From: Hybos culiciformis
Lineage: Eukaryota > Arthropoda > Insecta > Diptera > Hybotidae
DNA length: 64,000 bases
Assembly: GCA_964007475.1 (NCBI GenBank)
Contig: OZ023273.1
Span: 2,232,001-2,296,000 of the forward strand
Reading direction: 5' to 3'
Shown here in pieces: positions 12,991 to 26,166 of the stretch. The position numbers were made by a program, and so were the translations under genes. Positions within the stretch are counted from its first letter, which is position 1. Each line of letters begins with the position of its first letter. Below the pieces are notes generated by a model. That model did no database searches. It was not told the origin of the DNA and worked only from the letters and a program-made list of their open reading frames with translations.

Positions 12991-15900
12991 AAATTTTAAC
13001 TTAAAATATATGCAAGAAATTTTATGATTCGTTGCACTCACTATAATTATTATTATTACAACGATGTTGAAACGAAATTCTTTATCAAGAAAGCAAAGGT
13101 AAATTCGTTAAGAATTTTTTTTTTTTTATTTGGTAAGATAATTTTTTTTTTTTAATTAATTTTTTTTTTTTTTTTTTTGTAATTGATACGCATGAATTTG
13201 AATGCGTATTAATGTTAAATGAAAAAAAAAAAAAAAAAAATTTGTTTTTTTAGATACAAAAAAAAAAGTTTTTTATTAATTTATTTTATTATAATATTTG
13301 TAAAAAAAAAAAAAGAAAAAAGAAAAATGCATTTTGCTTCAAAAGCAACAAAAAATAAAAAAAAAATAAAAAGAATAAATAGAAAAATCCATAAGTAATA
13401 TAGGAAACTTTATTTAGTTTCAAAGTACCAAAATATACTCAAAATATATAGTTAAATATTTTCTTATATGTTTAAGAAGAATAAAAACTAAATTTTCTTT
13501 CAGTTTTTTGAGTCAAATGTCATTATATACTTATCGTTTAAAATATTTATTGAAAAAATATAATGACTAATAAATAGTATAGTTGTCGTCATACGAAATA
13601 ATCCTTTTTACTTATGGAACTATTAATTATATTTAAAAAAAAATATATATTTATTTATATATTATATATTATAATATTCTCGTGTATCAGTTTAAGTCTT
13701 ACCAAGTATATAGTCATGTACCAAAATTTTTAAGACAAGAAACTGGCTCACGATAATGCTCAGCTGAGAACACACAGCTTCGCTCTGTTGTTATTGTTTT
13801 ATATAATTAATTTTATTTATTTTTAATTATGTATTAGTTTAAAAAAAATTTAAATTTTTAATTTTTTTGTGTGAATTTTATTTATTTGAATTTATAAAAG
13901 AGTATGATTCTTAAAGAGTTTATTTTCATTTTTATTATTATACCTACTAACTAACTTATATACGAATAATTTTTTTCATAACTTCTATACACTTTTTATT
14001 CTTTTTTACAGAAACTCTATTCTATATCTCTTGTCTATTCTATATATCTTATATGTCTAATATCTTGTATTCTTTCATTTCTTTGCCTTACTATACATTA
14101 AAACTTTTCTATATAAATATTCAGACTATTTTACTTCTATATGTTCCATTTATTCTCTAATTATTTTATACATAATTATTATCATTGTTAATTCGGAACG
14201 TTGTATTATTCTATTACTTCTCTAAATTTTATATTTAAAAAAAAAAAACTCAATAAAAAAAATTATAATTTTTATGGCCTAATGGGAAAGTTGTATATCT
14301 GATGCTTTTTAAAATCATCTTTCATATGTTTTATTTTATTTTATTTTATTTTTTTTCGCTTTGCATTCCAATATTCAATAATTTCCATTACACTTTAATA
14401 TTAAAGCCAATCAAAAATTAAATTAAACAATTCTTAGAATAAAAAAAAAAAAAAATTTTTTTTTAATATATATGTAAGTTTACATATAATACGTTATGTT
14501 ATATATATTTTTTTTTTTCTGCATTTCTCAGTGAAGAAGAACTGTTAATATAAATTTTATCTTTTTACGGGTTTTTTTTTTTTTCTTTCAAATCTTATAT
14601 AAATTCAGAATAGAATTTTTGAAAAATTTTTGCATAATGTATCCCAAGTATTTTATTCATATTTTTGCAATTTCTGTCTGGATTTATAGTCGAAAATTTC
14701 AAACTTTGTATATCTTAACTTCATATCTATATTTTATATTAAATTTTCTTCCACTTTTATTCTCTTATAACAAGCTTAAAATAACTTAATTTCAAACGTT
14801 TCTTCCTTCACTTTATTCTATAATATCTTAAATTTCAAATTTTCACTTCATAATGATAAATTTATCTATATTAATAAATTTTACGACTTCTTCTTACATC
14901 TTTTATACTTTTTTTTTTTATCATTTTCATTGAATAATAAAATTTAAAACTTTTTTTTTTCAATTTTGGCTAATCTAATCTAAATCTAAATCAAAAAACT
15001 CAATTAAATTTTTCGTTTAGTGTATAAATCTTCTTCCACCTTAGGCTTATTAACATTTTCACGACATTTATTATTCTCTATTATCTTTTCTTTCACATTC
15101 TATATTCTAAAACTATACCTAATATATACAAATACTATTTTTCAATTCATGTTCTTCGTATATAAAACCATATATTTTTTTTTTTTATTATTTTTTTTAT
15201 TTATTTACTACTCTCTAGTCAGTCTTTATTTACTTTTTCCGCGCCTTTTTTGCTTAATTTACATTTCATTAACAAAATAAAAAAAAAATAAAACAATAAT
15301 TACCAAAAAAAAAAGTCTTCAGCCTTTTATAAAACTCTATATTTAATTATTAATATTTATTATTTTCGCAATATTTTTATGAACTATACATTTTGACTGA
15401 ATAATTCTTATAAAAAAAAAAAAAAAAACAAAAATATTTATTTTTAAGTTATTGCAAAAACAAAATATAAAAAAAAAAAATTAAATAAAAATATTTAAAT
15501 TAAATGTAAAAAAAAAAAAAAAAATCGTATTTTTGAAACTTACTTACATTTTAAATTATAATTTGTATAAAAAAAAATATGAAAAAAAAAAAAAAATTAA
15601 TAAGGACATTACAAAAAAGAATAAAAAACAATTTTACACATGAATGTAAATATTTTTTTCATTAATCCAATTTTGTATTTTTTTTTTTACAGATAGATTA
15701 AATGAAAATATTTATCAAACTTTCTCTCATTATTTTAGAAGAAAATCAACTATTGAATATTAATTGAAAATATTTATATACCAGAATTTTTTAAACCATA
15801 TTATTACATATATTTATATACATTTATGTATATTCAAAACTGAATATATAAATTGTTAACTTTTTTAACCATTTTATTTTTATTGCATATAATTTTTTTC

Positions 15901-18900
15901 ACCGCAACATTTTAATTAATTTTCTTCTTATATGCTGTGATTCCGAAATAGTTATGCCATCGATAAGAAACATTTTAATTAAAAAATTTCAATTATTTTT
16001 CAAGTTTTTCTCAATTCAAATTTATATTATGAAGTTAATGTCAATATGGGCTGTTGAAAGCAATGTTTAATTTTTAATTAAATAATATGAAAATTATTAT
16101 TATAATTTTTTTAATTTCAGAGACCATTAAGGTTCTCTATATAGTCTACAATAATTATTTGATTTCCCACCAAAAAAGTACTACGTTATATATTTTATAT
16201 TGTGTGTGTGCGTCATTTCGGCATAAATGGTTCATAAATCTTTTTATTACAATTCTTTTATGCTTTAGTGTAAAAAAAAAAAAAATAATAAAAAATTATA
16301 ATAATAATAATTCGTTATTCTAAAGGCATTATTTTTTTTCATAAACAACATAGTCATTTAATGTTAAATGTAGATTAAACAGGTAGGAACCCAAAAAGAA
16401 TATATATATATAGATATACATATAATTATGTGTATATTGTGTTCGTTCAATTTTTAGCACAGTTTCACTGTCATCTTCAAAAGCGTACACACAACACCGT
16501 AATAATATAATAATAATAATAATAATAACAATAATAATAATAATAAAAAAAAAATCAAATGAGAATAAAGTATGTCATAAGAGCAGTTAAATTATTTATT
16601 TTTTTTTTTACATTTTTATATTTACCCGTAAACTTGAAACGTTTTTTAGTTAATTTATATTTACATACATACATACAAACTTAAATATTAAACATTCTTT
16701 TGCATGCTTGAGATTTTTTATAACATTTCTTAACCTAAACAAATTATTTCATATAAATATAATTTTTTTTTTAATGCAATCATTATTGGGGAAAGCCAAA
16801 AGTATAAATATAATGAGAAAATCATTTCGAGTTATCAGAATATCTATAAACTCATCTTTGGGAGAAAAACAAACATATGGTTATGTAAATTTTTTTATAA
16901 TATAATTAAAGATTATGTATATATACATTAACCATAGTTTATGTGGAATGCATTATGGAAAATTATGAATGAAATCATTATCTTTTTTTTTTTTTTTTAC
17001 CAAATCACTACATGGTGCACTTTTTATATATACATTCTTCTGGATAGTATATATAGTAAAATTTTATAGTATTTATCTTTTAGAACTTCTAAAATTACAT
17101 TTTTATTGTTCCGATATGAATTTATAATGTTTATTGTAGGGTTTGAATATTAAAAAATTTATATTTGATAAATTGTACACAATAAAAAACTTACAAATAA
17201 CTTCGGATACTTAGTCAGATATATAAAAAAAATTTCATAATTTATCCCAGATCGATACATAAAGAGAAAATAATAATTATTATTTTTTGTTTTTTTAATG
17301 AAAATTTATGAATTAACAAAAACATTTTAATTGAAATAAACATATTAATTTCTTAAACATAATATCAATAAATAATATATTCAACTTTCTTGCAGATTTA
17401 CCATTTAGATATAAAGGAATTTTATGAAATTATATTAAAAACTGTTTTAAATAAAAATAATAAATTTATTGCCCCCTCCAGCGACAAATTTTTATAAATC
17501 ATTAAAACAAGAAAAACAAAAAAAAAAAAAAAAAACGATCAATTGCACAGGAATATAAAATAAAAGAAAACAATCTTTCTTCAGACATGATTTTATCTAA
17601 GCATAAAGAAAACTGAACTCTACATTAGATGGAATAAAAAATTGTACACAATAATGTACAATTACAATTTTTTTTTATTCACTGTAAGAAATTTATAAGC
17701 CATCATTTTTTTTTTTTTATTATTATTTAATTATTTAAGCAATAATTTACCATTGAGACATCGAAATATAATTTTGATATATATATATGAATAGTTTTAT
17801 GAACATTTCTCTCATAAATTAACTTTGCACTTTAAAAAAAAAAAAGATTTCATGGAAGTTTTTCTTGAATTACAAGTTGAATAAAGAGATTTCTAAAAAA
17901 AGAAAAAAGAAAGAAAAAAAACTTTCTTTTCCGGTTTTCTGGTACTTTTGTTTAAGTTTTTTTTTTTTTTTATTATTATTTTATATAAAAAGTATGTAAC
18001 TATATATATATATATATATTTTTAATGAGTGAAAACAAGTGTGGGTTAGTATGTACAGAATGTAATGAATATATAAGTAAAATCATTGCGCGCATATAAT
18101 TAACATTCAACATTAGCTATAAGTACTTCGAACTTAATGTTAAAACATTTTTTTATTTTTTATTTTTAATTTCTCTGCGGTATAATGATCAATTTCAATT
18201 ACATGTATCGAAAGAATAATTTTTTTTTTTTTTTCATAAAGAAAGTGTAATATATGTGTATATATTGTATTTTCAATCAGGTACCATATATACAATGTAT
18301 GTACACAGTATGCATATTGTGGGATTTTGTAAAAAAAAAAAAAAAAAATTTTCTCAAAAAAATAAACACAGTATGGTTAAATCAAGTGGAAAAACGAAAA
18401 AAAAAAAAAAAGGAAAGTTATACAAATCCATCTAACCGAAATTGGAAGAAGAAAACAAAAAAAAATTTTTATTTTCTCTGTTGAAATTTTACTTCAGAGA
18501 TATTTTCGTATGGTGTTAAATCAAGTGTGGGGTTGGTTATTAATATGTTGATGATATTTATTATATACATATCGTTTGAATATAATAAAATATAAATAAT
18601 ATCTATAATCTATATGCAAGACGTTCTTAATACTTGCAACGTAGATTTTACAAACATTGTCTTAAAATCAGTAAGTTTTAGTAGAAAGTATATTCAAATA
18701 TATGTGTTTAATGATTCATTAATTTGTATAAAACAATTTAATGGAATAGAATGAACAAAAAGGATACAAATAGAACCTACTATCTCTAGTATAAAGTTAG
18801 TATTTTTATACACATGCACTTTCAATTACATGTGAACGCAGTTAAATATCATAATCCAGAGTATGGCGATGGAGAAATTATTGAGAAATCTAGTAATTTA

Positions 18901-20896
18901 AACTTTTCTGAATGAAACTAAACTTAAAATTTTTTAATAATCTTAAATTTAAAAATTTAAATATTTGATTATTTTATATGCTTTATTATATTAATATATA
19001 TTCACATTAATATATGGTTCTGAGTTTGAATAGCCTTAAATTAAAGTATTATTATATTATATTATTTAACAAATCTTTTATTATCATTGTTTGTTTGATT
19101 ATTATATTATTGTTTACTAATAAGTGCAAGTTATGAGACATTAAATTCACAAATTAACGACAAACGTGTGAAATATTTATGTTATTATGAATAAAAAAGA
19201 TAAATGAATCTTCTCCATACATATTTGGTATACTATACAAATTAAAGAAAGCAATCTCATTCATAATAAATATAGAATGGAATTTAACAAAAATAATTTA
19301 AAATATAAATTATAAGGTATGTGATTTTAAATACTCAACTAAAAATGGTATCGACTATTAAAATTTAATGTTCTTATAGTTATTTGCAATTAGTATAATT
19401 ATACATATTTGTATAATCGTAAACTGTTATATATATTAATATTAATTTTGTCTTGTTATTTTTAAAAATAAAGATTATTGAAATTTTCGTAAATCCTTTC
19501 TCATTTACAACGTCTTGGTACAAAGTAGACATAGGTAAGGTATATATTTATTCTATACATAAGTATATTTATAGTTTCTGTAAGTTACTCATTGACAATT
19601 AACTATTTGAGATGCTAACAAACTAAATGTTTCCATCAAACAAGAAACTTAGTTCACACTGCTAAGTAATTTGTTTAATTTCAATAATTAAAAGTTCTCT
19701 CAATACTAAAGAAAAGTTTTACATAGAAATTAAAATCAAATTTTTAAAAAATAAATAAAAACTAAAAATAAATAAAATAAATTTCCAATGTTGTGTTTTC
19801 TTCATCTAGTCGATAAGAAAAATTTACTGGAAGCTGTTTGCATATTGTATATCAGTACAAGAACAATACATCAACCAATACATCACCAAGAATAACTCAA
19901 TCTTAGAAAACAGTCCTCTAGTTGGTACTAAGTATTACTAAAACTGCATATAATTTAAAAATTCATTGATATTTTTGGTAATACTGTATTAAGTTTTATT
20001 ACAGCATTCTTCAAAGACTTGATTTTTTGATATTCAATTTAAAGGAAGTAAAATTAGTAACTGTTTGTTTTCAAATAACGTTTTGTCAGGAAATTTAATA
20101 AGAAAATCAAATTTTTAGCAATAATAATAACTTAACTTAATTTTTTTTTACTGCGTGTATCATGAAAACTAGATAGACAAAAAGGATGTTAATTTTCTAA
20201 AATTTCTTTCTTTCTTTCCTTTTTTTTGTTGCGAACTAAATTAAATTGTGGACACCTTATTTTTCAGATTTTATAATCTTTTTATTCAATAGTTTCTGCT
20301 TTGACTATGAATTGAAAATTAATGACATTTTATAGTTCGCTTTCATAGACAAGGTTCCGCATTTTGGAATGATTAATTGTAATTTTTTATATGTAACTTG
20401 ATACACAAATAGTCACCCAGATATGCTGACCCAGAACAAGTCATTACAACGTTAATAAATTAAAATATAAAAAATGGGTGTTACAATGTCAATTTCAAGA
20501 TTTAAATCAGAGATAATTTTAAAATCAGAGAAATTTCCATAAATTAAAATAAATATGCATACTATCATACTTTTAGTTGAAAAAAAATAATAATTTTATA
20601 TAAAAATAATAATTCTAAAGAGCATTCATTTCTATAAAAAATTATATTATATATAAATATTTAATTAAATTATTCAATTGAAGATTGCTATACAGATTTT
20701 AAACATTCAATTTTTTGTATACTCTAAATTTATTTATTATAAATTTTATTGATTAATCTAATACTCTGCTTACCGCTAATGGAATTTTCTTAGATGAACT
20801 TAATAAACTTAATAAAATTATAAAAAAAATTGAAAAAAAAAAATGAAAATAAAAATAAATAAAACCAAATCAACATTTTATTTAAAAAAAAATAAA
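12991..20896. other. intergenic stretch, no gene seen
   Basis: Nearly 8 kb of A/T-rich DNA between the first and second Osiris genes. About 14.0-15.26 kb is unusually poor in G and rich in T/C on the + strand. A perfect 10-bp palindrome CTCAGCTGAG with an E-box core lies at 13759-13768. A (TAA)n run lies near 16.5 kb. Open frames here are low-complexity Phe/Leu/Ile/Tyr translations. Confidence 0.6.
16501..16545. repeat. (TAA)n microsatellite
   Basis: Imperfect AAT/TAA trinucleotide array with a single CAA interruption. Confidence 0.85.
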
Positions 20897-23211
20897 TTAT
20901 TGTGCAAACATTTTCGGTTTCTGTGCATTAAATGCAAGTTCTTGTGAATCTAAAATCTTCTCAGGTACGTCAGTTAAACCATTTAAAAATCCATCCAAAG
21001 TTCTAGCCCAACCAGAGCTGTATGTATCATGATGAGGTGCTTCATGATGACCATGATGTCCAACTACTTCATAGGTTACCATCTTTTTACTCAATAATTT
21101 TTTCAATCCAATTATAACTGCTAAAATTAAAGCTATTTTAGAAACAATCAATGCTTTTCCTGTTAATAAAATTAATCCTTTTATAAAAATGGCACTTATT
21201 AAACCCATTTTGGCTGCTACCATTGCCATCAATGGACCCATATTCTTCATTTTACCTCTACCTTTTTCATCGGAATCAAATGGTTGTATCGACAGTCCTA
21301 AATTCAAACTACCTCTTGGATCTGAATTTAAAATAAAATCTGCATAATTTGTAAGACGGTAACGCATTTCTCTGCTTCGTACGAATTTCCATAATTTTTC
21401 AGCAACTAAATAGCCTACAGCTTCTTCGTCATTTTTCATAGATCTTTCTAGGATGGCATCATCTTCTGCATCATCACTAGGGCTGTCAGACATTCTGAAA
21501 ATAATTGTTCTTATAGATAATACTAAAATAAAAGTATAATTTCCAAGTTTATATAAATGGTGAAAGCTAATGACGTCAAATACTAAAAATAGATTCATAT
21601 TTCGACAAAAAAGAGAACAAATTGAAAAAAAATTTTCTGTTTGGGAACTTTAAAAAAAAAACTCTTTTGGCGGAAAAGTTATTATTACGACAGATATTAA
21701 TAAAATAAGAGATCAATAAATATATTAATATATATTAATAAAAAAGCACCATATATCCCTGCTTTATATTATTTCAAACAATAAATAAGAATAAACAATA
21801 AATAAGAAGAAATTTTATAATATTAAAAAAATATTATCTTAATAAGGCTTGTCATCATTTCCTTGACATTTTATTCGTATATTACAAAAACAAAATGGAA
21901 CAGTTGTTTCTACAAATTAAAAATTCAAGATATGTACTTAAACGTCCCTAGGAAATTGAAATATATAATATTAGAAAAATTCAAGTTCTATTTTCAATTT
22001 GTTTAGTAAAATTTTAATAATATCTCTTCAAAACAAAATTGTGAATTTCCTAAAAATTATTTTTACTTCAATAATATTCTAAGTATAAAGTCATCAATAT
22101 TAATATTTTTATGAAGGTTCAAATTTATAAATCTTTCTAATATAATAATCCATATATATATATTTTGTACTTGGATTTTTATTTTCAAAGGAACTTTACT
22201 ATATATAAATTGTCAAGTAAAAAGGAACAAATTTTTAACTGTCATTAAAACGGATTATTCGATTTAAATATATGGATTACCTTATTTTTGTAACTTTCAA
22301 ATTTTCATTAATATCAATTGTAGATTTTTCAAATATTTTATTCATATAAGCAATTAGTTTCGACATCATACAAGAATGATTATCTCTTTGACTACATTTC
22401 ATATTCAGTTTACGTAAAAATTCTTCTTCTAATTGGTTTCGATTAATTGAATTTACCTAGAAAAATTAAATTAAATTTATAATATATGTACATATAATAT
22501 TACTGCAATAAAAGAAATAACTTTTTTAACTTTTATATTAATATTATAAAAATGCGGGAATTTTTGTGTAAATTTTCTCAATATTATTCGAATATTAAGG
22601 AGATTATCCGTGTCTAACTCAACCAAATAGGATGAAGGTTGCCTACATAATTATATTACATTTGCACATACATTAAAGTATATGCTACATTTACACATAC
22701 AATAAAGTATATGCTTATTCTTCTGTATAGAAAATTTTTTCCATCTGGATACGTAATGGATAATTCTTACTCACTGTACTGACATATAATTTTAATAAAA
22801 ACTGCTTATTTTTTAGGATTATATTTTTTAAGGATATAAAAATACCTCATTTTAAAAATTTCTTTTAATTCAAGAATTTAAATATGTCTTAAATAAATCC
22901 AAAATTTTTCATCTGTCATTTAAATTTTCTTATTATTGTATTATGTAGATTGAAGATTAAAAAAAAAAAAGAATAAAAATTTTCCATTTGGTTACAAACA
23001 AAATATTCATAATTTGATTTTATTTTTTTGATTTTTCTTTTTTTTATTTTTTGAAATTTAATTTTTCCTCAAAAATGAAAAATTTATGTATAATGTTTAA
23101 TAATAATTATTGTGTTACCATATTATTTTCATTTGAACTTAATGAAGGATTCGCCTTCACATTAATAACATGAATAGTTAAAACACTAATAATTGCTATC
23201 AAAATTGCCAT
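20897..23211 (-). CDS. Osiris family protein (DUF1676), three exons
   Basis: Exons on the - strand are 23119-23211, 22281-22456 and 20897-21494. Junctions are ATG|GTAAC, CTAG|GTAAA, AAG|GTAAT and TTCAG|AATG, and phases (0, then 2) join cleanly to 288 residues. Exon 1 is a signal peptide (MAILIAIISVLTIHVINVKA) and exon 2 carries the two-cysteine region (C52, C60; CSQRDNHSC). Exon 3 holds an acidic Asp/Glu stretch, LNLGLSIQ, a basic GRGKMK stretch (about 168-173) and the hydrophobic DUF1676 segment (about 175-222, ending IIGLKKLL). VTYEVV and a His-rich tail ending AFNAQKPKMFAQ follow. Those last motifs match the intronless neighbour, so the two look like closer paralogues. The open frame continues upstream of exon 3 to 21598, but that part is intron. 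Function is inferred from the family: cuticle-forming epithelia, secretory or endosomal route. Confidence 0.93.
22658..22715. repeat. 29-bp direct repeat, two copies
   Basis: Two tandem 29-bp units (22658-22686 and 22687-22715) differ at two positions. They lie in the first intron of the three-exon Osiris gene. Confidence 0.8.
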
Positions 23212-26166
23212 TTTAACAAAAAAAAATTTAATTTAAAATCAACTTTACTTTTAAAATTAGTTTAAAATATACTATTTCAAATTTTATAAAAAATAGTGTA
23301 TCACGCACATAACCACTTCTAACGATGACTGCATTGTGATTAGACAAAATTAATTAAGACGATCTGTCTTTTATTATTTATACTATTTTTTTTTTATATA
23401 TCATTAGGTATTTTCACCTAATGAGAAAGTTAAGATGGTCAGAAAATAGGAAAAACAGAAGTAAGAAAAAAAAAATAATATTTTCTGCAAAATTACTTTA
23501 AAAATGCAATAAGACCAGTTTTTTACTCCAACTCTTTGAAATCTATTTTATATAGTGCAATATGTAATTTTTGAATGCAATTGCAAGTATATTTTCTAAC
23601 TTTTGGTTTGATAGGTATGATACGACAGAGGTTGTAATGCTAAAAACAAACTACTTTTTGTTTCCTTTTGAAATATTAAATTGTATAGGTATCCTTAGAA
23701 ACAATTTAATAAAACAACTAAATTTTTTTTTGTCCCAATTGCTTTCAATTATTTTTTCTTTAATTTAATATCAAAGTAAAAGAGAAAGAAAAAGGGAATT
23801 GATGTGGTTTTTTGAAAGCTCATTTGAAAAGACCTTATTCAATATGGAATAAAAGTTTTCTATTATAGGCCTAACAATTTTTCTTAGAATAACCTTTTAT
23901 AATTTTAGTTGAAAATGCAGTTAAAAATTTAATTATACATTAAAAAATTAATAGGTATACTTTAAAAGTTTTTTTTTCTCATAATTAAAACCAGAGTACT
24001 GAACCGAAATTTTTCGATTACTACAAATGTAGTACGTAATTGCATTAAGGGAAATTTTCATTGATTAGGTATACAAATAAAACAGATAAATGGTAGTAAG
24101 AGAAATAAAAATAAAATATCGTCTCGGTTGCGATTCCTTGTTTTCAATAAACAGTTTGGTTTCGGTACGCTTTGATCTGAAAGTAAGTTTTTTCCAATTT
24201 ACAGCTTGTCTCCGACAAAACATTCTGATTAAAATAAAAGTGGTATGTATTTAATTAAATCCAACAGGAGAAACTGAATTTATACATCCAATTACTAAGA
24301 AAGTAGACTTTTAAATTTTCGCTTACATAATGTGTTATTTTTACATAAATGCTATAAGCATAAAATATATTTAAACGTCATTTTTTTTCAAGTCATTAGT
24401 GCCACAAATTGCAATTCCCAAATTTTGTGATCTTACTGAACTACAATCTTACTTAAACTGAAATTTCATGTAGGCTTATTCATCGTCAACTAGTTGAAAT
24501 AATATCATCAGGAAGCTTTATCGCGCAAAACTTAAAAATTTGCTAAAAATATTTTTTTTTAAACCTGTTATCACAAATAGACGCTTTATACAACCATTCT
24601 GTGAATCATTTAATTTTTAATATCAAAGTTATCATTTCACGATAATTTAACCTTATTTTAAAAGAAGTTTTCTTTGCTATCCCAGATTCCTAAATATAAG
24701 CAAACATTTTTTAAAATTAATCATTGAAAGTTGTTTGAGTACTTATTTAAAATAACAAGATTAGAAAAAATAGTGAAATACTAGTATTTTATTTTTTTAT
24801 TTTTCGAATATTTTTCTAGAACTATAACTATTTCATGTATAATATAACGACGAGTGAATTGAATACCAAAACTGTCACAATCATAAATTATGCGTATTAT
24901 TGGTGCATTGAATCAATAATAGATAAAATTTAAGCCAGAAATGAAGTGTTTTTTTTTTTTATTCTGTCTAGATATTGCTGATAATAACAATATAATTTGC
25001 AAACTTTTTTTTTTTTTATTACTTTTGATTTACATTGATATTCAAATATTTTAAATAGCTTTATTTTTATTTTTAGCTGGGTTTTTTGTCACTGATAACA
25101 TCGTTTGTAGTATCTTAATTACCTTAATTCAATTGATAGCTGTGCACTTATTTTTCAAAATTTAATACACTATTTAAAGTGGATACTCGCTTCAACTTTT
25201 TTTAAATTCATTAAGTTAAAATTAACTGACTATATAATAATTAGAACTTACAAATAAAAAGAATGATCAACTATTTTGCAATAGCATTGCATTTAACAAA
25301 CACCAATAGTTTTTATTAATATTTAAATTCAATTTGAGATGCATTTAAAAAAAAAAGTTTGGTTTAGTTACCTTTTTTCTGGATTATGTTTATGTATATA
25401 TATTGCTAAATCTTTAGTGTGTCTTTGACTACACTCAAACCATAGCTAAACTTATTTGACAAATATTTTTCCTTTAAAAGTCAGATTTTATTATTAAAAT
25501 ATTTCCGCTATCCGAGTAATTTGTTTAGTAGTTTCAACGACGAATTGTAAATCATTAGAAGGCAATCGTAAAAACAAAAATTAAAACTTACTTTAATTTG
25601 ACAATATTGTTATAATTGAAATTATTGTTTTTAATAAATATATGTACAGTACATATTATTATATTAAAAACGATAAATATTTATACATCATATAACTTAT
25701 CTAAATCCAGGTTTATTTTATGTTTAATACAAAAAAATTGTTTTGTCAACTTATTTCGTAAACAGCTAATAATCTCTGTTATTTTGAATTCGACGCGACG
25801 AAATATTTCTTTGAACATGTTAAAAGTTAGTTCTATTAAAGAGCATTCGCTATGATTGAAAAATTAATAAAAGTTCTAAAACATTTAGATAAGGTTTTTG
25901 AATATTATTCTGCTAAACATGAAAACATATAATAATACTTCTTTCAGTTCTTTGTTGACATTTTTCAGATTTTCCTGTCTTATCTTATGTTTACAGTAAA
26001 TGTAGTTAATCGTTTCATGGTTGATTATTAACAATTCGTTTTCAAAAAAAATTGAAATAATTAAAAAAAATTTAAAAAAATTATATGCTTTTGATTATTT
26101 ATTTCATATTATAATCTCATTATTTTTTGAATGAATCTTTGGTTTCTTTTAAATTTATGAATTACT
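23212..26166. other. intergenic stretch between two - strand Osiris genes
   Basis: No supported gene. The segment at 24090-24182 is coding-like and ends in a consensus splice donor (see findings). The rest is A/T-rich with no repeats worth naming. Confidence 0.55.
23375..23382 (-). promoter_or_regulatory. TATA-like box upstream of the three-exon Osiris gene
   Basis: On the - strand the sequence reads TATAAATA, about 165 bases upstream of the start codon. It is the best TATA match in the upstream region. In 80% A+T DNA such a match is weak evidence. Confidence 0.2.

Noticed and set aside
15020..15280. 86-codon Phe/Leu/Tyr-rich frame
   Set aside because: Its composition follows directly from the T/C-rich tract. 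It has no motif, and similar frames occur throughout AT-rich DNA.
21495..21598. ATG-initiated extension upstream of exon 3 of the - strand Osiris gene
   Set aside because: ATTATTTTCAG gives a clear acceptor, and two upstream exons supply the signal peptide and cysteines in phase.
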